NCBI GenBank assembly: GCA_045637775.1
Contig: JAZUAC010000004.1
Span: 1-38,501, forward strand
DNA: 38,501 nt
Direction of reading: 5' to 3'
From: UMGS172 sp045637775
Lineage (GTDB): Bacteria > Bacillota > Clostridia > Oscillospirales > Acutalibacteraceae
A model generated the notes under the pieces. It was not told the origin of the DNA. It did not search any database and was given only the letters and a program-made list of their open reading frames with translations. Of the stretch, positions 31,006 to 38,501 are shown piece after piece; position 1 is the stretch's first letter, and each line of letters starts with the position of its first letter. Both the position numbers and the translations under genes were made by a program.

Positions 31006-32667
31006 ATGAATGATTTTGAGAGAATGGCGGAGCTTTTGCTCCCCAACATCCAAGAAGAACCCGCCTTTTATGAGGACAAGTTTCCAAGCAGAAATTTGGG
31101 CGAAGGCGTGAGAGTAACCCGTGTTGCTCCAAGTCCTACCGGTTATCTTCATTTGGGTACATTGTTTGTATCATTGATCAACCGTCTTGTTGCCGATTCC
31201 ACCGGCGGTATCTTCTTCACCCGAATTGAGGATACCGACAAAAAGCGTGAGGTCGAGGGCGGTATTGCCGACATTATCACGGGCTTAAAGCATTTCGGCA
31301 TTAAGATTGACGAAGGCTTTGTTGAGCCCGAACGCGAGGAAGGACAGTACGGTCCTTACAAGCAATCCATGCGTGCCGAGATTTATCAGTGCTACGCCAA
31401 ATCTTTGATAAAGCAAGGGCTTGCCTACCCCTGCTTCTGCACAGAGGACGATTTGGCCGCCGTTCGTGCCGTTCAAGAAGCCAACAAGGTTCGTACCGGT
31501 TATCACGGCGAATATGCCAAGCACCGCAACATCACCCCCGACGAGGCCGAGGCTCTTATCAAAGAGGGTAAGCCGTTTGTTGTGCGTTTGAAATCTCCCG
31601 GCTCGGAAGAAAACAAGGTTGTTTTTGACGACGGTATTAAAGGCAAGATTGAAATGCCCGAGAACGACGAAGATTTTGTCATCTTGAAGTCGGACGGAAT
31701 CCCCACCTATCACTTTGCTCATGCAGTTGACGACCATTTGATGGGCACTACCCATGTTATACGCGGTGATGAGTGGATTTCCTCTACTCCCAAGCATTTG
31801 CAGTTGTTCAAGCTGCTTGGTTTCAAGGCGCCCAAATATGTTCATGTTTCGCCAATTATGAAGCTTGACAACGGTGCCAAGCGTAAGATAAGCAAGCGTA
31901 AAGACCCCGAGGCTGCTGTTCACTTCTTTGCAGAGCAAGGCTATCCCGCAATCAGCGTTATTGAGTATCTTATGACCATTGCCGCAAGTGACTTTGAGGA
32001 TTGGCGAAGAGCCAACCCCTTGGAGGACTATAAGAAGTTCAAGTTCAACATCAAGAAGATGAGTGCTTCGGGCGCATTGTTTGATACCGATAAGCTGAAC
32101 GATGTTTCAAAGACCGTTATCAGCAAAATGAAGGCACAAGAGGTTGTTGATTGCCTACTTGATTGGGCAAAGGAATACGACCCCGAGTTTTATGAGATTT
32201 TGACCAAAGATGTTGAGCGTGCAAAGGCTATCTACAACATCGACCGTGAGAATCCCAAGCCCCGTAAAGACATCATTAAATGGAGTGACGCAAAGGCTTA
32301 CGCCGAGTATATGTTCGATGAGCTTTATACTCCCTGCTTTGACCTTGCTGCTCATATCACAAGCGACTCGGCGGTAAAGATTCTTGAGGCTTACAAAGAA
32401 GCTTATGACCCCAACCACGACAATAGCGCTTGGTTTGAAACCATCAAGAGCATCTGTCCTGCCGCAAACTTTGCAACCGATACCAAAGCTTATAAAGCCG
32501 AACCCGAAAAGTTTGCAGGTAGTCCCGGTGACGCCTCGACCATCATCCGTGTCAGCATTACAGGTCGCACCAACACACCCGACCTTTGCAGTATCATGAA
32601 GGTTTTGGGTCACGACACCTGCTTGAAGCGTATTGATGATGCCATCGCACATTTTAAGACCGTTTAA
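31006..32667 (+). CDS. gltX: Glutamyl-tRNA synthetase (extended clostridial form)
   Basis: Class I synthetase that charges tRNA with glutamate. 553 residues, about 70 longer than common GltX. It carries an extra N-terminal 35 residues before VAPSPTGYLHLGT (the HIGH motif as HLGT). FTRIEDTDKKREVEGG, CFCTEDDL, IRGDEWISSTPKHLQL and KRKISKRKDP (the KMSKS motif as KISKR) follow. The anticodon-binding half is long and ends SIMKVLGHDTCLKRIDDAI. GAGG at 30994 supports the start. glnS follows after 15 bases. With a separate GlnRS present, a discriminating role is likely, which is an inference. Confidence 0.93.
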   Translation: MNDFERMAELLLPNIQEEPAFYEDKFPSRNLGEGVRVTRVAPSPTGYLHLGTLFVSLINRLVADSTGGIFFTRIEDTDKKREVEGGIADIITGLKHFGIKIDEGFVEPEREEGQYGPYKQSMRAEIYQCYAKSLIKQGLAYPCFCTEDDLAAVRAVQEANKVRTGYHGEYAKHRNITPDEAEALIKEGKPFVVRLKSPGSEENKVVFDDGIKGKIEMPENDEDFVILKSDGIPTYHFAHAVDDHLMGTTHVIRGDEWISSTPKHLQLFKLLGFKAPKYVHVSPIMKLDNGAKRKISKRKDPEAAVHFFAEQGYPAISVIEYLMTIAASDFEDWRRANPLEDYKKFKFNIKKMSASGALFDTDKLNDVSKTVISKMKAQEVVDCLLDWAKEYDPEFYEILTKDVERAKAIYNIDRENPKPRKDIIKWSDAKAYAEYMFDELYTPCFDLAAHITSDSAVKILEAYKEAYDPNHDNSAWFETIKSICPAANFATDTKAYKAEPEKFAGSPGDASTIIRVSITGRTNTPDLCSIMKVLGHDTCLKRIDDAIAHFKTV

Positions 32668-32682
32668 TTAGGAGAATAACTT

Positions 32683-34365
32683 ATGGATAACAACAACATT
32701 TTGGAAAATGAGGCTCTGCCTTCCAATTTTATACACGATTTCATTGATGAAGACCTTGAAAAGGGCGTTTATGAAAAGGTGCAGACCCGTTTTCCGCCCG
32801 AACCCAACGGATATCTTCACATTGGTCACGCCAAGGCTATTTGCATAGACTTTGGCACCGCCGAAAAGTATAACGGTAAGTGCAACCTTCGTTTGGACGA
32901 TACCAACCCCACCAAAGAGGATGTTGAGTATGTTGATGCCATTAAAGAGGACATCAATTGGCTTGGTTTCCAGTGGGATAATGTATATTTCGCTTCCGAT
33001 TACTTCGATTTCATCTACGACTGCGCATTGAAGCTTATTGATTTAGGTTTAGCTTATGTTGATGAGTCGGATGCCGATACCATTCGCGAAATGAGAGGCA
33101 CTTTGACCGAGGCAGGTGTAAACAGCCCTTACCGCGACCGACCCATTGAAGAAACCAAGGATTTGTTCCGCAGAATGACCGAAGGTGAGTTCGACAACGG
33201 TACAATGGTTTTGCGTGCCAAGATCGATATGGCTTCCCCCAACCTTAACATGCGTGACCCCGTTATCTACCGTGTGCTTAAAGCTCATCACCACCGCACA
33301 GGTGACAAGTGGTGTGTATATCCCATGTATGACTTTGCACATCCTCTGTCCGACTTCCGTGAGGGTGTTACCCACTCACTTTGCTCTCTTGAATTTGAAA
33401 ACCACAGACCGCTTTACAACTGGTTCTTGGAGGTTTTGAACCTTCCTACACCTCCCCGTCAGATTGAGTTTGCCCGTATGAATGTAAACTACACTTTGAC
33501 CAGTAAGCGTAAGTGCTTGAAGCTGGTTGCCGATGGTATTGTAGACGGTTGGAACGACCCGAGAATGGCCACCATCAGCGGTATGCGTCGCCGTGGTTAT
33601 CCTGCCGAGGCTATCCGCACTTTCTGTGAGAAGATTGGTGTTTCCAAGGCTTACAGCGTTATCGATTATGCCCTGTTGGAGTCTTGCGTAAGAGATCACC
33701 TTAACATCAACGCAGAGCGTGCCATGACTGTACTTCGTCCTTTGAAGGTTGTTATTGATAACTACCCCGAGGACAAGGTTGAAGACATTACCGTTGAAAT
33801 CAACCCCAACAAACCCGAGCTTGGAACCCGTACCATTCAGTTCTCACGCGAGATTTACATTGAGCAGGACGACTTTGCACTTGTTCCTCCTCCCAAGTAT
33901 TTCCGTTTGTGCCCTGAGAAGGAGGTTCGCCTGAAGGGTGCATATTTTGTAAAATATGCTTCTCATGAATGCGACGATGACGGCAATATCACCGTTGTTC
34001 ACTGCACCTATGACCCTGCCACCTTTGGTGGTGACGCTCCCGACGGACGCAAGGTTAAGGGCACATTGCATTGGGTATCGGCCACCAATTGTGTTGATGC
34101 CGAAATCAGACTTTACGACCGCCTTTTCAATGTTGAGAACCCTTCGGACGAAGAGGGTGTTTCCTCTTTCCAGGATAACCTCAACCCCGATTCACTCACC
34201 ATTTTGAAGGGTGCAAAGTGTGAGGCATTTATGAAGGATGCTTGCCCCGGTGACAAATATCAGTTCATGCGTCAGGGTTATTTCTGTGTTGATACCCTCA
34301 GCACTCCCGACAACCTTGTAATCAACCGCACCGTAGCACTCAAGGATTCGTTCCAGAAGAAGTAA
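32683..34365 (+). CDS. glnS: Glutaminyl-tRNA synthetase
   Basis: Class I synthetase that charges tRNA-Gln directly. 560 residues, typical of bacterial GlnRS. HIGH motif PPEPNGYLHIGHAKAICIDFG, LRLDDTNPTKEDVEYVDAI, YPMYDFAHPLSD, LEFENHRPLYNWFL and the KMSKS-like TLTSKRKCLKLV. The C-terminal beta-barrel anticodon domain starts near residue 345 (ITVEINPNKPELGTR). TAGGAG gives the start. Most Firmicutes lack GlnRS and use the GatCAB route; a gltX-glnS pair is known from Clostridia and points to old transfer. Confidence 0.96.
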   Translation: MDNNNILENEALPSNFIHDFIDEDLEKGVYEKVQTRFPPEPNGYLHIGHAKAICIDFGTAEKYNGKCNLRLDDTNPTKEDVEYVDAIKEDINWLGFQWDNVYFASDYFDFIYDCALKLIDLGLAYVDESDADTIREMRGTLTEAGVNSPYRDRPIEETKDLFRRMTEGEFDNGTMVLRAKIDMASPNLNMRDPVIYRVLKAHHHRTGDKWCVYPMYDFAHPLSDFREGVTHSLCSLEFENHRPLYNWFLEVLNLPTPPRQIEFARMNVNYTLTSKRKCLKLVADGIVDGWNDPRMATISGMRRRGYPAEAIRTFCEKIGVSKAYSVIDYALLESCVRDHLNINAERAMTVLRPLKVVIDNYPEDKVEDITVEINPNKPELGTRTIQFSREIYIEQDDFALVPPPKYFRLCPEKEVRLKGAYFVKYASHECDDDGNITVVHCTYDPATFGGDAPDGRKVKGTLHWVSATNCVDAEIRLYDRLFNVENPSDEEGVSSFQDNLNPDSLTILKGAKCEAFMKDACPGDKYQFMRQGYFCVDTLSTPDNLVINRTVALKDSFQKK

Positions 34366-34374
34366 TCTATAATC

Positions 34375-34425
34375 GTAGAGGCGAACTGTGTTCGCCTGCG
34401 GACCGTCGAGGACGCCGGTCCCTAC
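34375..34425. repeat. Branched palindromic intergenic repeat
   Basis: Outer arms gtagagg and ccctac pair around two inner hairpins, gcgaac-tgt-gttcgc and gaccg-tcgaggacg-cggtc, giving a three-way junction. Similar GCGAACxxxGTTCGC-CGCGGACCG units are, as I recall, frequent in genomes of gut Oscillospirales. Confidence 0.65.
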
Positions 34426-34436
34426 CAAAAATAATC

Positions 34437-34473
34437 AAGCCTCTGCAAAATATATCTTTGCGGAGGCTTTTTT
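34437..34473 (+). terminator. Terminator of gltX-glnS
   Basis: aagcctctgcaaa pairs with tttgcggaggctt, with one wobble, then T6. It ends 15 bases before the next start codon. Confidence 0.85.
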
Positions 34474-34488
34474 GAAAGGACGGTAACT

Positions 34489-35238
34489 ATGAAGGTAAAG
34501 GAAATTTTGGATTTCCTCTATGGCATAGCACCCAAGGAGCTTGCCGAGGGTTTTGATAATGTAGGTCTGCTTATCGGTGACGAAAATGCCGATGTAAAGG
34601 GTGTTTTGGTGGCGTTGGATTGCTTCCAAGAGGTTATCGACCGAGCCGAGGATTTGGGTGCAAACCTTATAATCACCCACCATCCGATTATTTTCAGCGG
34701 TTTGAAGTCGATCACAGCCGACAGCCTTGTTTTTAAGCTTATCCAAAAAGGTATTTCGGTTATTTCAATGCACACCAACCTTGACCAGACACAAGGCGGT
34801 GTCAACGATGCATTGTGCGACGCGTTGGAGCTTTATGATGTTGAAGAGCTTATATCTTCAGACGGATTTTCCATGCGTAAGGGGTATCTTGACCAACCCG
34901 AAGACCCATACTCCTTTGCCAAGCATATTAAAGAGGCTCTGGGCGGTGCAGTTAAGTTTGTTGCAGGCGACCATGATATAACAACTGTGGCCGTTTGTGG
35001 AGGTTCGGGCGGAGATTTCCTTTTTGACGCTGTAAATTCGGGTGCTGATGCACTTGTAACCGCCGATATTAAGCATCATTTGTTCATTGAAGCAGGCGGG
35101 CTTGGCATCTCGCTTTATGATGCAGGTCATTTCAACACCGAGGATGTTATCGTGTCGGTACTCTGTCGAGATATTTCGGGTGCCTTCCCCGAACTCCAGG
35201 TTTCGGAATGCCATTTTTCAAAAATTGAAAATATATAA
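34489..35238 (+). CDS. NIF3-family dinuclear metal-binding protein
   Basis: 249 residues, the short bacterial form of the NIF3/YbgI family, also annotated as GTP cyclohydrolase 1 type 2 homologue. Metal ligands: LIITHHPIIFSG (two His), MHTNLDQTQGGVND, and DAGHFNTEDV near the C terminus. EGFDNVGLLIGD near residue 20 is the usual start block. AAAGGA sets the ATG. Physiological role of the family is not settled. It is just after the gltX-glnS terminator and convergent with the decarboxylase gene. Confidence 0.92.
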   Translation: MKVKEILDFLYGIAPKELAEGFDNVGLLIGDENADVKGVLVALDCFQEVIDRAEDLGANLIITHHPIIFSGLKSITADSLVFKLIQKGISVISMHTNLDQTQGGVNDALCDALELYDVEELISSDGFSMRKGYLDQPEDPYSFAKHIKEALGGAVKFVAGDHDITTVAVCGGSGGDFLFDAVNSGADALVTADIKHHLFIEAGGLGISLYDAGHFNTEDVIVSVLCRDISGAFPELQVSECHFSKIENI

Positions 35239-35243
35239 AATGA

Positions 35244-35278
35244 AAGTCAGATTCCGTTTGGAATCTGACTTCTTTTAT
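35244..35278. terminator. Terminator between NIF3-like and decarboxylase genes
   Basis: Perfect 12-bp stem aagtcagattcc (35244-35255) with ggaatctgactt (35260-35271), T run CTTTTATTT on plus. The decarboxylase stop at 35275 overlaps its tail, so on the minus strand it follows the gene end directly. Confidence 0.85.
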
Positions 35279-36603
35279 TTCACAATATCAATTTGCTCAA
35301 TATCATAGTATTTTAAAACACCAACCACATCGTTGGTTATGACCTCACCACTCATCACGGGAGGTACGGCAGGCGGACACGAAACATTAGGTGCAGCACA
35401 GATTCGACCCACTGCCGACTCGACCGCTACCGTTTCCTGCACGGAGAATAAAGCATTTCGAATGCTCATAGCCTGCTCGCATTTGATTATGTTTTTCGGG
35501 GTGGTTAGGTTATTGCAAGCGTTCTTTTCAATCGATGAAAGAACGGTTTTCAGCTTTTCAAAAACCGCTTCATCAACATTGGTGGTAAACATCAGCACCA
35601 AAACATCACGGTCACAAAACTCACACTCAATGCCGTTTTGTCGTAAATTTTCGGCAACCGTTTCACCGTTGGTGCCAAAAGCACCACAATCCAAAGTCAA
35701 TTTCAGGGGCTCGTCACCCATAAAACTCCAACCGCGTTGTATAAGGTGGTTTTTCAACAGCTCTACCCTTTTCACGGTATTGCACAACCTATCTTTGAAG
35801 TCCTCACTCAACACCTTATTGCACAAATCAAGTGATTGCATTATGAGATACGACGGACTTGTTGATGCAAACACCTGCAAAAATCTTCTTGCGTTTTGAC
35901 AAAAATCCTGCGGTGCGTTTTTTGAAATATGCAAATAAGCACCACCTGTCAGCACAGGCAGGGTCTTATGAGCCGAGTCGCAACACATATCGGCACCAAG
36001 ATGTATTGGATGCCGCGACTCATCAAGAAATCCAAGATAAGCACCGTGAGCGTTATCAACCAACAACGGAATATTAAACTCACGACAAACCTCTGCAAGT
36101 CGCTTTATGTCCTGCACATTGCCAAGATAATCAGGCGATGTAACATACACTGCAGAAGGTTTTTGAGGCATTTCCAAAAGTTTTTTCTCTAAACCTTCGG
36201 GCGTTATTTGGCAGGCACACAAATGCGTTTGGATTTCGGGATAAAGCCACTCAACATCGAGGTCAAGCAATGCCGCACTGTACAAAAACGCTTTGTGCAC
36301 ATTTCTCGCCGCCAAAATCAACGGTTGTTTGCCGCAGGTGGCAATGGCAAGCATTGCCTTTATCGACAATGACGAGCCTTCGGTTGAATAGTATGTATGA
36401 GCCGTTTTGAAAAGGCTGGTTGCGTTATTCTCACTCTCAAGGATAATACCCTCGGGACTATACAACACATCGGCTCCCGAAATCTCGGTTATATCATACT
36501 GTTCAACGCCTAAAATCCCCTGACCTTTGTGACCCGGCATGTGTAACCGAGCCTTACCGCTTTGGGCATAAGCTTTAACAAAATCAACTATCGGCGTGTT
36601 CAT
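35275..36603 (-). CDS. Orn/Lys/Arg decarboxylase-family PLP enzyme coupled to the SCIFF maturase
   Basis: 442 residues of fold-type I basic amino-acid decarboxylases, the short Gram-positive type (like YaaO). Marks: ARLHMPGHKGQG near the N terminus, TEISGADVLYSPEGII, STEGSSLSIKAML, VYVTSPDYLGNV, LVDNAHGAYLGF, and the PLP lysine in DSAHKTLPVLTGGAYLH. The smaller C-terminal domain is present. Its ATG overlaps the maturase stop in ATGA (36600-36603), so the two are translationally coupled. It may make a polyamine (agmatine, cadaverine or putrescine), or act in the peptide pathway; the coupling suggests but does not prove the latter. The substrate cannot be told from the sequence. Confidence 0.87.
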   Translation of the reverse strand: MNTPIVDFVKAYAQSGKARLHMPGHKGQGILGVEQYDITEISGADVLYSPEGIILESENNATSLFKTAHTYYSTEGSSLSIKAMLAIATCGKQPLILAARNVHKAFLYSAALLDLDVEWLYPEIQTHLCACQITPEGLEKKLLEMPQKPSAVYVTSPDYLGNVQDIKRLAEVCREFNIPLLVDNAHGAYLGFLDESRHPIHLGADMCCDSAHKTLPVLTGGAYLHISKNAPQDFCQNARRFLQVFASTSPSYLIMQSLDLCNKVLSEDFKDRLCNTVKRVELLKNHLIQRGWSFMGDEPLKLTLDCGAFGTNGETVAENLRQNGIECEFCDRDVLVLMFTTNVDEAVFEKLKTVLSSIEKNACNNLTTPKNIIKCEQAMSIRNALFSVQETVAVESAVGRICAAPNVSCPPAVPPVMSGEVITNDVVGVLKYYDIEQIDIVK

Positions 36604-37973
36604 TGGTCGGCCTCGGCAACCTTTATCATAACAGCGCATTCCATACGCTTTTTGAACAGTTCACATCCATACTCATAAACACCGCTTATCTTACCCGTTG
36701 CATGGTAAGAGTTGGCAGCACAACCGCCCGAACAATAAAGCTTTGCCCAGCACTCCTTACATTCGGGACGGGCATAAGCATTACAACTTCTGAACTCATC
36801 CTGGGCTGCCTTATTGGTGACACCCTTCCAAACATCGCCAAGGCTATATTTGGGGTCACCGACAAACTGATGGCAAGGATACAATTCGCCCCAAGGTGTG
36901 ACCGCCATATACTCGGTTCCCGAACCGCAACCCGTGATTCGCTTGTAGATGCAAGGGCCTTCGGTAAGGTCAATCATATAGTGGTAGAAGGTGAAACCGT
37001 CACCCTTTTGCTTGCGGCGTATCATCTCAACGGCAAGCTTTTCATACTGCTCGAACAGTTTGGGCATATCTTCATCGGTCAAGGCATACGGGTCATTGGG
37101 TGGACAAACAACGGGTTCCATACTCAACTCTTTAAAACCAAGGTCAGCCATGTGCAAAATATCCTCGGTGAAGTCGACATTATTGTGGGTAAAGGTGCCA
37201 CGCATATAGTAGTCCTTACCGCCGCGTTTTTCACCCAAACGCTGGAACTTGGGTACTATATCCTCATAACTGCCCTTGCCGTTGTAGTATTTTCTGAAAT
37301 GGTCATGAACATCTTTTCGGCCGTCAAGACTCAAAACCACATTGCACATTTCCTTGTTGAGATAATCAATAATCTCATCATCAAGCAAAACACCGTTGGT
37401 TGTGAGTGTAAAACGGAAGTTTTTATTGTGCTGCTTTTCAACACTTCGGGCATACTCAACAAGCTGCTTTACAACATCCCAATTCATCAACGGCTCACCA
37501 CCGAAGAAGTCAACCTCGAGGTTTCTTCTTGTGCCCGAATTGGCAATAAGAAAATCGAATGCCTGCTTACCAACCTCAAAGGTCATCAAAGCACGGTCGC
37601 CCTGATATTTGCCCTGACTTGCAAAGCAATACGAACAGTTGAGATTGCAGGTATGGGCAACATGCAAGCACATTGCCTTTACAACATTACTGTTGTTTTT
37701 AAAATCAATGGCAAGGTTTTCGTAAACATCCTCCGAAAACAGTTTGCCTGCCTTTTCAAGCTCGGCAATATCATTAAGACACTCGTGAACCTCATCAGCA
37801 TTGACATCGGGATTGTCTTTGTATTTATTCAAAATAAACTCGGTTATTTCATCGGCCGAATGGGTCTTATACATTTCAATAATATCGTACGCAACCTCAT
37901 CAACCGAATGCACTGAACCACTGCAGGTATCAAGCACGATGTTATAACCGTTCAATTTGTAACAATGTACCAT
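36600..37973 (-). CDS. SCIFF ranthipeptide maturase (radical SAM/SPASM)
   Basis: 457 residues. Forms thioether cross-links from Cys sulfur to non-alpha carbons of acceptor residues in the SCIFF precursor. The first 90 residues (MVHCYKLNGYNIVLDTCSG) are the peptide-recognition domain. The SAM cluster motif is CNLNCSYC near residue 108; DFFGGEPLMNW is the GGE motif. The SPASM part holds GCGSGTEYMAVTPWGELYPCH, CNAYARPECKECWAKLYCSGGC and a last Cys near 440, enough for two auxiliary clusters. TTGGAGT gives the start. The precursor gene lies 66 bases upstream, and the decarboxylase overlaps its end. Confidence 0.95.
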   Translation of the reverse strand: MVHCYKLNGYNIVLDTCSGSVHSVDEVAYDIIEMYKTHSADEITEFILNKYKDNPDVNADEVHECLNDIAELEKAGKLFSEDVYENLAIDFKNNSNVVKAMCLHVAHTCNLNCSYCFASQGKYQGDRALMTFEVGKQAFDFLIANSGTRRNLEVDFFGGEPLMNWDVVKQLVEYARSVEKQHNKNFRFTLTTNGVLLDDEIIDYLNKEMCNVVLSLDGRKDVHDHFRKYYNGKGSYEDIVPKFQRLGEKRGGKDYYMRGTFTHNNVDFTEDILHMADLGFKELSMEPVVCPPNDPYALTDEDMPKLFEQYEKLAVEMIRRKQKGDGFTFYHYMIDLTEGPCIYKRITGCGSGTEYMAVTPWGELYPCHQFVGDPKYSLGDVWKGVTNKAAQDEFRSCNAYARPECKECWAKLYCSGGCAANSYHATGKISGVYEYGCELFKKRMECAVMIKVAEADQ

Positions 37974-37997
37974 AAATTACTCCAAATCACAAAAGAA

Positions 37998-38018
37998 GCC
38001 GCCTTGAGTCAAGGCGGC
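37998..38018 (-). terminator. Hairpin between SCIFF precursor and maturase genes
   Basis: gccgccttg-agt-caaggcggc is a perfect 9-bp hairpin. On the minus strand it is followed by TTCTTTTG, a weak T tract, so it may act as a partial terminator giving more precursor than maturase mRNA. Confidence 0.7.
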
Positions 38019-38039
38019 GTTCCTCTTTTTAATCAAAGA

Positions 38040-38186
38040 TTACTTGTTAGCGTTTTCGCACTTCTGGTTAGCAACACCGCAAGAGGTCTTGCAAGCAGAC
38101 TGGCAAGAAGTCTGGCATTCGCCACAGCCACCGGTCTTAACGCTCTTATTCATATCTCTGGTTTCGATAGTCTTAATTCTGCTCAT
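38040..38186 (-). CDS. SCIFF ranthipeptide precursor
   Basis: 48-residue peptide found by reading the minus strand. Leader MSRIKTIETRDMNKSVKTGG, then six Cys in the pattern GCGECQTSCQSACKTSC plus a last Cys in QKCEN; Cys at residues 21, 24, 28, 32, 36 and 43. This is the Six-Cys-In-Forty-Five family, nearly universal in Clostridia. AAGGAG at good spacing and a consensus promoter precede it, and its maturase follows. The cross-linked product is a ranthipeptide; a signalling role has been proposed for the family. Ser and Thr between the Cys are the likely thioether acceptors. Confidence 0.96.
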   Translation of the reverse strand: MSRIKTIETRDMNKSVKTGGCGECQTSCQSACKTSCGVANQKCENANK

Positions 38187-38237
38187 GGTAATTACTCCTT
38201 TAAAAAACTTCACGGAAAACCGCTTTAATTCCTAATA

Positions 38238-38266
38238 ATTTTATCACAGCAACTCTTTTCTGTCAA
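38238..38266 (-). promoter_or_regulatory. Promoter of the SCIFF operon
   Basis: On the minus strand TTGACA (38261-38266), 17 bases, TAAAAT (38238-38243). It lies between the ABC permease stop and the peptide gene. Confidence 0.8.
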
Positions 38267-38281
38267 GTGAAAAACCTAAAT

Positions 38282-38500
38282 TTAACGTTCTTCACGGAAA
38301 TAAGAAAGACCAAGGCTTGCGGGGGGCTGATTTTCACGCTTCTTGCGGATGCTTATGATAACAAGCACAACTATGGTAACAAGATAAGGCAACATATTTA
38401 TCAATTCCTTGTTGCTGGCCGAAAGTCCGGGAATATATACGCAAAGAATGTAAAGTCCGCCGAACAAATAGGAAGCAAGAATCGACATTTTGGGCTTCCA
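38282..38500 (-). CDS. ABC transporter permease, C-terminal end
   Basis: The frame is open to the window edge, so only the last 72 residues are seen. Two hydrophobic segments (about ILASYLFGGLYILCVYI and LINMLPYLVTIVVLVIISI) precede RKKRENQPPASLGLSYFREER. The MLPY block and the P-A-S-L-G-x-x-Y-x-R-E-E tail are typical of the BPD_transp_2 permeases of nucleoside or sugar importers that work with BMP-type binding proteins. The substrate cannot be told from this part. The rest of the operon should lie beyond the window. Confidence 0.8.
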   Translation of the reverse strand, partial: WKPKMSILASYLFGGLYILCVYIPGLSASNKELINMLPYLVTIVVLVIISIRKKRENQPPASLGLSYFREER

Positions 38501-38501
38501 A

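Noticed and set aside
36603..37916. 437-codon open frame on the plus strand
   Set aside because: Antisense shadow of the SCIFF maturase; long only because of the codon use of the real gene.

Overview
The window looks like a chromosomal contig piece from an anaerobic, low-to-medium GC Firmicute of the class Clostridia, probably an uncultured gut member of the Oscillospirales/Ruminococcaceae type. The reasons are the class III (oxygen-sensitive) ribonucleotide reductase nrdDG, a feoA-feoB iron(II) importer with its small Cys-rich partner, type III pantothenate kinase, a SCIFF ranthipeptide with its radical SAM maturase, a gltX-glnS pair, an energy-coupling-factor S component, strong AGGAGG ribosome sites, and many short palindromic intergenic repeats. 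I see no phage, transposase or CRISPR array. The content is mostly housekeeping with scattered accessory lipoproteins.

Layout. 1-646: 3' part of serC, interrupted by one in-frame TAG. 764-5940 (minus): a type Ic aspartate aminotransferase, a stand-alone SecD ectodomain lipoprotein, and a SecDF fusion with a long Ser/Thr-rich insert. Between the two sec genes lies a decayed copy of the aminotransferase 3' end, so the lipoprotein seems to have arisen by an approximately 1.03 kb tandem duplication. 6558-7853: FAD oxidoreductase with a C-terminal Rieske motif. 7863-8271: tRNA-Pro(CGG) with an odd downstream module. 8357-11528 (minus): an amino-sugar operon (ROK kinase, NahK-like kinase, nagA), divergent from a PocR/AraC regulator. 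12577-14262 (minus): a zinc-ribbon membrane protein and a Cys-rich protein of unknown function. 14462-16093: uppP and coaX. 16153-18166 (minus): YibE/F-like protein and ECF S component. 18317-21085 (minus): nrdD-nrdG behind a consensus promoter with two NrdR-like boxes. 21221-21750: tRNA-Arg(CCG) with the same kind of downstream module, a 5' tRNA-Arg remnant and palindromic repeats. 21748-25257 (minus): a membrane-anchored unknown and feoA-feoB-feoB-associated protein under a paired operator. 25495-28711: an inverted-repeat leader, a repeat/NPCBM-like lipoprotein, a putative beta-propeller and a ThuA-like protein. 28800-30801 (minus): Mrp-type ATPase and a lipoprotein. 31006-35238: gltX, glnS, NIF3-like protein. 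35275-38186 (minus): SCIFF peptide, its maturase, and an Orn/Lys/Arg-type decarboxylase coupled to the maturase by an ATGA overlap. 38282-end (minus): tail of an ABC permease.

The most unusual items are the lipoprotein derived from SecD, the two matching tRNA-associated modules, the decarboxylase coupled to the SCIFF maturase, and the amber codon in serC. All calls rest on reading the sequence and on recalled family features; no database search or folding program was run.
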